DNA of 64,000 nt from positions 682,001 to 746,000 of the forward strand of contig JAFCMP010000390.1 of NCBI GenBank assembly GCA_017506865.1, in the 5' to 3' direction. The notes beneath the pieces are model-generated. The model was not told where the DNA came from, ran no database searches, and saw only the letters and a list, made by a program, of their open reading frames with translations. Below are positions 10,818 through 21,791 of the stretch, one piece after another. Both the position numbers and the translations under genes were made by a program. The stretch is from Tribonema minus (Eukaryota; Sar; Xanthophyceae; Tribonematales; Tribonemataceae). Numbering within the stretch: position 1 is the stretch's first letter; each line of letters opens with the position of its first letter.

Positions 10818-12340
10818 GAGCGGCTCCTGGCCTTAGCGGCCTGTGTTGGTTGTGTTTGGGCACGTCGTACCCCTCGCCCCCCCCCCGCAGGTTAGGCTTC
10901 TCCCCCATCGTAGTGACGCATTGTATAGACCAGTGGGCAGCAGTCAGGTTTGCACTAGATCATGTGCCACGCTGCGCAGCTCCCAGCGGCCCACAGCAGC
11001 TGGGTGTACATAGATGACACATATACATAGACTTGAGCGGCAGGCCAGAGCACACGCACCGACGACAGACAACGAAATGTTGCACAGGACCTGTTTGTTT
11101 CTCACATCTGGTCTTGGTATTCTAACTTTCACCCGCTGTGAATGCGCGCTTGATGCTTTGATTGCATTGCACATGTCCATCTGATGGCGTTGTTTTGAAC
11201 TGGAGAGAGGCAAGCAGCAGTCCACAATGCTAGAAAGCAGTAGTGCTCACGAGGTGCAGCATGGACTCAGGTTGAGATTGATGCAGCAGCGTGCGCTTAC
11301 ACCTATCAGGTATAGCACAGCCATTTCTGCTGATATCCGCTCACGCGTATGGGCATTGGTTTGCGTTTATTCAGTTGCCAATGCTTTGCATGTCTATACT
11401 CCAGGATCAGCTTTGTCATCACACAACTTGTGGACACTTATGCATTGTGTATGTCATCGCAAAAGGCATCAGCTCTGAGGGATACCAGCAGTCGCAGGTG
11501 AGAGTACCCTCCTGCCTTCACCGCTTGCACGCGGATCGATTTCTTGTTTCATTGTGTGCTGAGCACTGTACTGTCAGTGTTACCAATGGTGAGCACACGC
11601 TGTTGGCTTGGCTTTGCTTGAAATGGGGCATGCTCTGTTTGAGGTGAGAAAAGCAACGTCTACAGTCCTCTTGGGATACCAGTGCCCAATCTCGCCCGCA
11701 GACAACCACTCCCACTGCAAAAACTCTAGGGCAAGGTCACCCAGCCATGCGCTGGACTTGTCTACTATTTGAATGCCTTACACAACAGGTCTGGATCAAC
11801 TGTCCTGCGTTCCGGTGGAGCTCTGGGCAAGCTCTCTTCCAGGCAGAGGGTATGTAGGCACCATACATGTCGGTACTTTTTTGTTTCCTTTCCGCTTGCG
11901 GCGTAGACACCTCCCCCCTCATAAAGCACCACACTGAGCCAAACCGTGGTGCAGGTGCTCCATTCTAGCGCCAAACCTGTCCCGTTTCGTAGGAGATCAA
12001 TGCAGGCCTGGTCAGCGCAGTGTCTGAAAGGCTATGGTGATAATTTTGCATCACGTCTAAAGGCATAATAGGGCACAAGGCACTGGAGCTGAAGGTGCTG
12101 TTGTATTGGTGCAGGAAAGTCAAACCTTCATGCAGTACCAAGATGCGTTGCATTGACAACACCTGGGCGCACACGGCAATTGCGCCAACGACCCTAAAGT
12201 ACTTCATCCCACAATTGCCACACCTGTGTATGTAGCATCAAGGTCACCTCGAAGTCTGTTTTTTGGCGAGTCCCAAAGACTCATCCCGAACTCGCGGACA
12301 ACATCGACTCACTCGCGTACAAAACCGAGTTGCCGATAAA
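10818..12340. other. Intergenic stretch, nothing recognised
   Basis: It lies between the ankyrin gene and the H2A.Z leader. A C run at about 10878-10887 follows the ankyrin stop. Several short frames are present on both strands, none with a recognisable product or splice pattern. Confidence 0.4.
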
Positions 12341-13013
12341 AACTCTACTAGAGAGAGCGTGAGCGAGAGCAGGGAAGCACAGCGTGGAAGCACTCGCAGG
12401 ACGTCAAGGTGAGCACGCTTGTAATTCTAGTCTGCTAATCGGGCAGGGAAGCGCCGACTCTCGTGCTGCCAGAGGCACACACTCTGCGCGCTGAATTTGA
12501 ACGAGCAAATTGTTGGTTCATTCAGCGGTTGCGTTGCTGTGCTTAGCGGCACTACCGCTACGTGACATACGTCGTATCTAAATTTCATAGCATGGCGTGC
12601 AGGATCCGAGCGTCGTGCGCTGTGTGCTCGCGTGGGGTGCCATTCGCCTTATGAGCACCTGCGGCGCCGCGCTTGCTGTACCTCTCGGCGGATGATGTGC
12701 ATCGGTCGCTCTCGGGGCGCAATTGAATGTAAAGCTTTGCCGCAATCAATCCATGCGCATTTGGTGGGCTCATGTACGTATTGTCGTGCTTTTGAGCGTC
12801 TAACTGCCCCTTTTGCATATTTGTCGTTGCCTTGACCAAGGGTTTTCGCGCACAGAGGCGCCCGTACAAACTTGCAGATCATGTCACTTTAAAGAACAAG
12901 CTTGCAGATCATGTCATGTCAAAACGCTGCTATCGTGTCGCGTTGCTTCATGTGGCAAGCCGCTGCAGTCCTTGTGTCCGTTTCTCACGTTCGGATGCTT
13001 CTCTTTGCAGCAG
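12341..13013 (+). promoter_or_regulatory. Probable H2A.Z leader with a 5' UTR intron
   Basis: An AAG-GTGAGC donor at 12408/12409 and a CTTCTCTTTGCAG acceptor ending at 13010 frame a likely 5' UTR intron, three bases before the H2A.Z ATG. The intron includes a perfect 16-base direct repeat at 12871-12886 and 12901-12916. The transcription start cannot be placed from sequence alone. Confidence 0.4.
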
Positions 13014-14363
13014 ATGTCGGGCAAGGGGAAGGGCGGCCCTATGGGCAGCATGTCAGGCGGGAAGGGAGGAAAGGGAGGCAAAGCGCCTACTGCCAAGAAG
13101 GCGCCGCAGTCCCGCTCCCAACGAGCAGGCCTGCAGTTTCCCGTGGGCCGTATCCACAGGTTCCTCAAGTCTCGAGTGCAAACGCAGCAGAGGGTTGGAG
13201 CAACCTCTGCCGTTTACACGGCTGCAATCCTGGAGTACCTCACTGCCGAGGTGCTCGAGCTGGCGGGCAATGCGTGCAAGGACCTTAAGGTGCGCTCACT
13301 TTTGTAGGTGGCAGGTCTGTGCTTGAGGTGACGGTGGTGCTGTACGGATTGACTGCTACTCGACATCACGCGAGGCCATCACAGCTTACTGGCGTGTGCA
13401 GTGCTCAATCACTTCCGACGGTACCTCACCGTGGCTCAACAGCGTACTGAGTTAGGTTAGCCACCATGAGGGGAGCTTGAATGTGTGGTGTACATGTCCC
13501 TCGCGGTGTATGGTGAGACATTGCAGCGGTGATGTGAATGTGGCCTCATGGTGCAATGCATCCGTGCAGCTGATGTCATGGGCGCAGTTGATTGTGATGT
13601 ATGCGCATGCGCTCCATGCATGAGCCATTTGACCGTTACACGGGGGTTTTGTCTGGCCTCATCCAGGGTGTGCTGCTGGTTTGTGTATGGTTGCTTACAA
13701 ACACGCACATTGAGATCTTGTGCTGCTCCCGCCGCTACCACTGGTGCTCACAGGTGAAGCGTATCACGCCAAGGCACTTGCAGCTCGCCATCCGTGGAGA
13801 CGAGGAGTTGGACACCTTGATCAAGGCCACCATTGCGGGCGGTGGCGTCATCCCACATGTGAGCAAACAAAATGTTCACATGGAGCACGTTGCTGCTGCA
13901 CCTTTGCGAAATGATTAGTGGCATTGCATGGCCAGGCGCTGGAAATGCCTGCATTGATGGCGGTAATGGCCTGACTAGGATTCTGCACATCTGCAATCAC
14001 TGCATTGCAATGTCTGGTATAGATGTACTGCAATACCAGTTGGCAATCAAAGCGTGACTCGAGCTTGCGGATTACGCTCAGGATGCTTGACTGCTTGGTT
14101 ATCATGTGTGATCACTTGTCTAGTTCACACATGACCAGGTGCAGGCATGTCACATGTATCGGTGTTGTGCCTTCACCAAGGCGCTAACGCGTACGCGCAT
14201 TCACAGAGCCTTTACTTCAAACAACTCGTAATGACACGCCTTTGTTGCCTCCCCTTCTCCCCTTTGCAACGCTCCGCTTCGGCAGATCCACAAGAGTCTG
14301 ATCTCCAAGACGCAGAAGAAGCTGCCCATCATGATGAAGCCGCCCAACACAAAGCAGGTCTAA
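13014..14363 (+). CDS. H2A.Z: Histone H2A.Z variant
   Basis: Coding exons are 13014-13289, 13754-13858 and 14286-14363, all GT-AG and all ending on codon boundaries, giving 152 residues. The core is unmistakable: [37 protein letters not shown], then [20 protein letters not shown]. The H2A.Z-specific [14 protein letters not shown] separates it from canonical H2A, as does the presence of introns. H2A.Z replaces H2A in nucleosomes at promoters and is loaded by SWR1-type remodellers. The N-terminal tail is Gly/Lys-rich. The C-terminal tail ([18 protein letters not shown]) is longer than in most relatives. ATG 13014 was chosen because the preceding intron acceptor lies three bases upstream and MSGKGKGG is the expected N terminus. 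Confidence 0.96.
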
Positions 14364-15482
14364 GAGGCGTAACCTCAGTACTCCGCCAATGCGCTGCTTC
14401 ACGCACCGCGGCGCTCTCGTCACCACGCCCTGCCGCTGCTTTCTGTGCTGCCGCATGACGCCGACAAGGGTCTGGGTGTGGGCTCTGTCTGGCTGTATAT
14501 ATTTAGAAACGCACGCAGAGCTACGCAGCTCAGTTGTGAGGTCAAGCGCCGGGAGGGCGGCGGCAGCAAGCAGGCAGATCCTCCGCTGGCGCAGTATGAG
14601 TGTTCCGCCTTATGGCCTGCAAGAACTCAGCAAGCAAGTGGCGGTAGGCCCGGCGCCCAGCAAGTTGGTGGCATGCGCAACGCCGGTCGGTGTGCACCAC
14701 TGCGCGCTCTTGCTTGGCTTCGGCTACACGACAGCTGGCCAAGCACACGTTTGCTGCCATGGCAACTGGTATCCGCGCACGTAATGGACGATACTTCGCA
14801 TGACGTGCGATGGGCTGCTGTTTTTGCCCTGCATTTGTAGTTAAAGGCATGCCTCAAGGCAACACATCGAGTGCGTCAGCCCGTTATGACCGGCTCTATC
14901 CTGAGCTGGCAGCTTCTGACTCGCGCCATGCATTCATGAAAGATGCAGCAGTTATTTGTGGGACCTACTTGTTCATTCGGCGCCCTTCCCTGTCAGCTGC
15001 TAGATCGTTCCACAGTTTTGTTGCTGTAACTAACATGATGATGCTGCAAGACTGCATGAGAGGTTTGTGCTGCAGCTATGCAGCATGTCGTCGATGTTTG
15101 AAGAACTCAACAGCTTCAAGTTTGAATTCAACTTGAAGTTTATGTTGAAGTTATTTTTGAAGTTATCAGGAAGTTGAAGGTGTGTAGAAAGAGGTTGTGA
15201 GCCAGTTGTGCGCACTGTCTTTCATCGTGGGCAATAAGCAATGAACGAATGATCAGTGCCGGCTCCACCACTCGTACGCTAGGTGGCAGAAGGACGGATC
15301 GGCATCTGAACACGTGCAAGACTTGCGTTTGAGCGTAGAAGCCGGGATCCAGCCGTGATAGCAACTGGAGAGAAGCATATGCTGATGATGGTGCGTTAGC
15401 CAACGAAGCGGTAGCAGTGCGTTTACGGGGCAGTGCACCAGCAAGACAGGAGGAGCTGCGCTGGGCAGAACGGAGAGCGGGC
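14364..15482. other. Intergenic region between H2A.Z and VPS15
   Basis: No gene is supported. It must hold the H2A.Z 3' UTR and the VPS15 promoter, since both genes run on the plus strand. A dense cluster of TTGAAGTT-like words sits at 15113-15182. Confidence 0.4.
15113..15182. repeat. Cluster of TTGAAGTT words
   Basis: Six near-copies of TTGAAGTT or its complement occur in about 70 bases, partly as overlapping inverted pairs (TTCAAGTTTGAATTCAACTT). Similar words recur singly or doubly in many introns and spacers of this window, for example near 18523, 20733, 25541, 26836, 54868 and 58764. Confidence 0.6.
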
Positions 15483-18400
15483 ATGGGCAATGCTTCCGCA
15501 CACGCGTTCACTGCATCGGGGCAGCAGCAGGTCGGCGACCTCAGAGGCAGGCTGCAGGAGGACTTGCCCAAGCTGATTTACGTGGAGCGGCTGTCAAATG
15601 GCAAATTCATAAAGAGCTTCAAATGCAAGGTTGACGGCGTGGGTGTCGTCGTGAAGGTGAGCGACCTGGCAATCTGTTGGTACTTGTATGCATCATTGTA
15701 CATGGTTCATATTCGAATGCAGATGCTATCCGGAGTCAATCAACTCCAGCCATACATCAGCCCTCTCTGTGTGGCCATGGGCACACGGATTAACCTTTTT
15801 GCAGGGCATCAGGCAGTAATACATCCCAGCAGCTCAGCTGGTGCATGCTGTTCACCAAGTAACTTGAGCCGCCATCAAACATGGCATGTTGACTGGTGCA
15901 CCCAGGGATCAAACATTTGCGGATGCCATTCGATGCTGGGTGCACGCTGTTTGTGCGACTGATGGCGCCAGCCATTTTGTAGAGAAGAAGTCTGTGCAAC
16001 ACACACACACTCTCGTGGTTGTGCGGTTCCATGATCACCATGATTACTCAATTGGCTCAACGTTCCTATATGAAAATCCAGGCAGTTAATACATCTGCAT
16101 CTGTAAGCTCACCCTGCCATCCGCAAGTACTTCCTTCTGCGCAACGATCTAGTGTGGTGTGTGCGTTGGCTGAGCTGCGCCTTCAGTTATTATGACGGGA
16201 GGACACACGGTGCTTTGCAGGCAAGGTGCTGAGCCGGTTGAAATAGCTGGCTATCTGGCAGCTGGACTGACCAACCAAATTGGCTGACCCGGCTAAGCCG
16301 GTTCTGCAAGTTCAAGACCAGCTTCACCGGCTAGACTAGCCAGCTTTTAGCCAGCCACGCCAGTCTATGTAGCTTGGCTTTCGGCGGGTCACACTGCATC
16401 ACTCCAACTCTGTGATGACCATAAACTGTATTAGTGGAATCAAGTGGCACAGCACGAATAGTATCAATGAAAGTTGCTGCTGCTGCTGCAAGTGACGCAC
16501 GCATGGCACAGCGCACTACACAGCTGACATGGCAGTCATGCCGTCGTACATACTCGCATCGCATGTGTAAATCAAATAATGCATTGTTGATTGCGGGAGT
16601 GCTGACATGACATCAGAAGAGGAAGCAGCAGCAGCAGCAGCAGTGCAGAGACAAGACAGTTGCAGCAGCCCGAAGCCAAGGCAAATGCGGCAGTGAGGAA
16701 AGAACACACTATGGTTTGGTGCAAGATGCTTTTGATTGTCAGACTAATGCTATTAATGGTGGCACTTTTGCAGCAGCAGCGTGTGCATGAAGCTGCAACA
16801 CCTATGTCATGAGTCAGCCTTAACCACTAGAGCTGAGGGACTGTGGGTCAGTGAGGGATGGCAAAGACAGTTAGCGCCGCCAATCTGCGATTGAGATAGA
16901 GTTTGATGGCACTCCGAAAGCCAGGACACACCATCAGCTCAGCTCTACTTCAGCCTTGCCGATTAGTTTCATTCAGGGTAGGCATAGCCGATGTTGCCTC
17001 AACACACCACTTGAAGTCGTAGGACCCTAAGGCACATGATGGCGGTGGGACTGACAGTGCGTGAATTGCAGGCGTTGTCTGTAAAGTTTAAGCCGTACTG
17101 TCAATGGCAGTCTACGCCACGCATTATGAGGCACCCGAATGTTGATGCACCATGGCTGCTGCAGCGTTGTGACCCTGTATGTCAAGGACGGACCGCACAT
17201 GGGGGGGTGATCCTTGTAACGCTGTGAATAACCTTGCTTCACACAAGCTCGAGTATACAACATGAACTTGCAAGCCTCATCTGTGAGCTGGCACTGTTGT
17301 TCTGGAGCACCCGCCTCCTGTCATGCACTCCTGTCCTACAATGACGCTTTCCAAATTCCCTGATACTGTCACTGTCAAGGCATGCATGCCACGTGTTCAC
17401 GACGTACCACCCGAACTGCAAGAGCAGCCGCCGTTGTAGACCGCCGCCGCGACCCGCGGCCTCTCGTGCGAGCTCACATCTCTGTTACACTGAGCTGAGG
17501 GCGCGCTGCCCTGTCTTTCTCGCGCCATGTGCACACGGCAGGTGTACGTGCGCCGCGACCCCGACGAGGACCTGTCGCCAGTGGTGGCGGACCTCATCCG
17601 CATCGCCGCGGCGCTGCACCCGGAGTCCCACCCGCACGCGCTGCCGTATCAGGTATGTGTGTGTGCTCCTGCGCGGTTGCAGGGGTGCGCAGCACTGGCG
17701 TGAGACGACGTGCGGAGTGGGTGGTCACTAGTCAGGGTCGTGCTGCACTGGAGGTTGACTGGGGCAAGCCAGTTCGTGGACATGGCGTCGCGTCTGCAGT
17801 GCTGCATCGCTGCTTGCCTAATAGACGCGTCAAGCATGCGTTACGCATGGCTTTCCCCGGCTGCTGCGATTCCCTCCCGTCACCACGCATGACGCGCGCG
17901 TTCTTGGCGAGCGTTGAAACCTTGACATGCATGGGTTTCGAGGCATCACTGCTGTTGATTCTGGTGGACACCTGCAGCACGCCAGACCACCCTGCCATGC
18001 CGCCCCGCATGCCGTCGTTGCCCTGCACATATTCTCGGCACACGCATTGCAGGAATGGGCTTCAATAGTGCGGTCAAGTAGACCGGTGCAACTTGCCATT
18101 TGCATGCTGCTGCTCCGCTTCGAGCACTACTCTATCAAGCCTGTGCGCCTCTGCATTCCGGTCGCCTGTGCGGTTCTGCATCCCATGTCACTCGCGCAAC
18201 CGTATGCACCGGTGATTGCCGTGCAGTGCACACGTACGGTGCCCCATCATTGCGCGCATGTTCAGGTCGCCATGCAACTCCGGCAGCTTCCACGCAAACC
18301 TTCACTCATCCGCTCCTCTTTCCCAGCAACTGCGCTGCGCTCACATACACCGCCTCCCTGTCACATCCCCTGTCATTGTGCAGCGCTGGCTGCTGCCTCA

Positions 18401-21400
18401 GGCTGCGGCTGCGCGCCAGGCCGCGCGGCCGGCGTATCTCATCAGGCAGCACGTCCTCGCGAACCTCTATGACCGGCTGTCGACGCGGCCGTTCTTGGCG
18501 CCCGTGGAGCGCAGGTGCACACTTGAAGTTGAAGTTTTGGTCACTGGCATCGCAAACTGGGGCTGGTGACGTCACTAATGTCTTGCATTGGGGGGTCCGC
18601 AAATCGCCACCGAGCGCATCTGCTGCCAAACCGCCAGCATACTGCTGCATAGCTGCCGGCCTAGTAGCTAGATTGGAGCTGGTAGCAGCCAGTGGGACAG
18701 CTGACGCACCGACAACAGCTTTTGACTCCTGATGACTACATCTACAATCATGCTCTTTAAGTGCAGCTGCATGTTGATGTGTTCAAGGAAAGAGGCAACT
18801 GTGTTCAACTCATTGGTGGATTCATATTCCTCACATTCGCTAACGGTTCGGCTGCACCTGCCACCGTGCCACTGCTCTAAAACTGCAAACGCACTGCAAT
18901 CCCTGCATGTCAAACTCGCTCTCAAACTCTCGCTGGGCCAACGCTCCATGCGTGGCGCCACGAAATGTGACCCGTGACGACACCCCACGTTGGCGCCGCG
19001 CTTGCAATGCACGACCACTGTACTCACCGCCCCCCCCCCCCCCCCCGCCCCCCCCCATGCTGCTCCGAGGGGCGCAGGTGGATGGCCTACCAGCTCCTGC
19101 GCGCGCTGGCGCAGTGCCACGCGGCCGGCGTCTGCCACGGCGACGTCAAGAGCGAGAACGTGCTCGTCACCTCGTGGAACTGGGTGCTGCTGTGCGACTT
19201 TGCGCCGTTCAAGCCGACGTACGTGCCCGACGACCAGCCCGCGGAGGTGGACTACTACTTCCATGTGAGTGTGTGTGAGTGGGGGGGGGGGGGTCTCAGT
19301 GGACAGGGGGGGGGGGGGCAGTGCTCAGTAGGAGTTTTGCGGCAGCGCTCGCTCGGCCACCGCGTCTGCCTCAGCCGGCCGCATGTGCTCGGCACATACG
19401 AATCACGGCCCACGCTGTCATGCCAGTAATGCACGGTCGGTGTCGGCGACGGGCCCGGCGCGAGGCGGCTCACATGCCCAGCGTCATGGCTTCGTATACG
19501 CATTTGCGTTGAAGGCCGGCTCGCCCGCTGGTGGGGGCTCACGCATCGCAACTCCTCGACGCAGCGGTGACTCGCGGTGGCGGCGCCGCAACGCAGGCAT
19601 CGTGGGCCCCAAGCTTTGCGCCACGACGTCACACGCACAGACGAAATAGACAGGCACCTCCTGCCGCAGCGCCGCTGCGTGCTGTCAGGAGCGATACCCG
19701 CGTGATGCAACGGACGTCATGCCTCAACCTGACGTCACGCTTCCATTGTTTGCCGATACTGTCACCACATCTCAATCAGCATAATTCATTATGCGTACGC
19801 CACTGCTTGCGCGCTCCACAGGCACGGGAGCGCCGCAGGTGCTACCTCGCTCCGGAACGCCTGTACAGCCCGGCGCAGCAGGAGCGCGCCGCGGCGGCGG
19901 CCGCAGCTGCCAGCGCAGCGCAGCAGGGCGGTGGCGGCGCCGGCGGCGCAGGGGCACTGGACTCGCTGCTCGACAGGTGAAGAGGACATCGAGTAGATCT
20001 TGAGAACTGTGCAACGAGCGGGGAATGTTTGTAGGGGGGGGGGCTGCTAGCCCGCCTAGATGGGTGTAAATAGGCATGACATTGACATTTGCGCTGAACC
20101 GTCTCACTTGACGGTGTGTGCGTAGTAGGCAGCCCGTGCTTCTGAGTGTGCCGTGGGTTTGCTGCTGAGAAATGCCCTGCAGGGGCATTTGACAGGATTT
20201 AGGAGGGGGCGCACTGATTGATTGTCCTTTTGTGTGAAGCAAGGGCGTGCCCGGCAGTCAAATCTGGGCATGGGCAAAATGCAAGCATGCACAGCGTTGT
20301 GCATGCATGCCCCCAAGAATTGTTCGAGAAACGCCATACATTGAGAGGGCTGACGTACATAATGATGCCATCGGCTACCATACATTGCAGGTACAACAAA
20401 CGTGCGATCGTAGACCATGTCAGTGCACGCTGCTGTTTGCGTGCATGCGCTGCAGCTGCCATCATATGTTGGACGCTACCACCTAGTCAGCATGCGCGCA
20501 CTGAAGTGTATTGTGCAGACGAGCGGCACAACTCATGGCCTGATGCATGTTGCCATCCTGCACGCGCCGCGCCGCAGCCGCATGCAAGCCAGCATCTCCC
20601 TGGAAGCGTCCGTGCTGTCCCCTGGAGGCGGGGGGGCAAGACGCTCATCCCTGAGCCCTGCCACAAACTTCAGGGGGTCGCCCGCCGTGGCTGCCGGCTT
20701 GAGACGCAGGGGCACAGGTGTGTATGAGCACAGTTGAAGTTGTGCTTTGTTGAAGTAGAAAAGTCGTCCAGCACGTACCGTATGAGTAATGCGCTCATGG
20801 CCTTGCACTTCCGAGAGTTCTTTGATGGCGCTGCATTCGGGAGGTTGTGCATACGTTGATGTATGGCGTGGCAGTGAGGCCTGGCGTCAGGAGCCGCAGG
20901 CATCACCGCAGCGTCACGCGCACCCGGCGATTACACCGCCCGTCCGCCGCGTCATCAACGATGCAACGCACGACGGAGCCATCAGCCAGTGCCACCTCTG
21001 CGTGCGCCTGCACAATCATGCAACACCCACCATTACACACGCGCATTTGTCACAACCGCAGCTGCCCTTGACCCCCCCCCCCTCCACGCCGCTGCCCGCC
21101 CGCAGAGGGCCGGCGCACGGGCCCGCTGCAGCCGGCGATGGACGTCTTCAGCCTCGGCTGCGTCATCGCGGAGATGTTTCTGGACGGCGAGGCGCCACTT
21201 GACCTGCCGGACCTGCTGGAGTACCGCGCCGCCGCCGACCCCGCCACGTGCCTCAGGGGTCTCGCCAAGGTGTGATGGCGCGAAGCAGACGACGGCAGTT
21301 GCGAGGGCTCAGGCGCTGACGCAGCGACGCTTTCGCAGGGCGTGCGTGCGCTCGCGTCCGCAGCGCGTGCAGTTCTGGTGACTGCAGCCACGTCCTCTGT

Positions 21401-21791
21401 GTCGGGGATCTCCTGCGTGTGTGATAGGTGTATGATATCAGATTGGCTGCGCAGGCGCTGCCCCCCCCCCCCGCACCCGCGCGCGGCAAGCGCATGCGTG
21501 CCTGTTGCGAGCCTTCGCCTTTGCGGCGCGTACGCCCTTGGCCTTTGCTGCAACAAGCGCACGGGCGCCTCACATGACTTCAATGTAGTGACCGTCGTCA
21601 ATCGGCAGGCTCGAAACGTGCCAGCAGCAGGGCGACCACGCGCAGCATCCGCTTTCAAGTGGCTGACCGCGTACCGTGGCTGCGCCCCGCAGGTGGAGGA
21701 CGTCACCGTACAGAGGTTGGTGCGCCACATGCTCCAGCGCGACCCCGCGCGCCGCCGCACCGCGCAGGAGTACCTCGAGCGCATGGAGAAG
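15483..21791 (+). other. VPS15: VPS15 kinase-like domain (exons 1-8)
   Basis: The protein starts MGNASAHAF; Gly2 is available for N-myristoylation, as expected for membrane attachment of this family. [18 protein letters not shown] and VVVK follow the VPS15 start. Later come [20 protein letters not shown] and, at about residues 158-181, [17 protein letters not shown] and DFAPFKP. The catalytic loop is HGD rather than HRD, and the usual DFG is DFA. Both are normal for VPS15, whose kinase activity is weak or absent. [11 protein letters not shown] and [14 protein letters not shown] complete the C-lobe. A Gly/Ala-rich insert sits after APERL (exon 5), and exon 6 adds a Ser/Gly loop. Confidence 0.93.
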
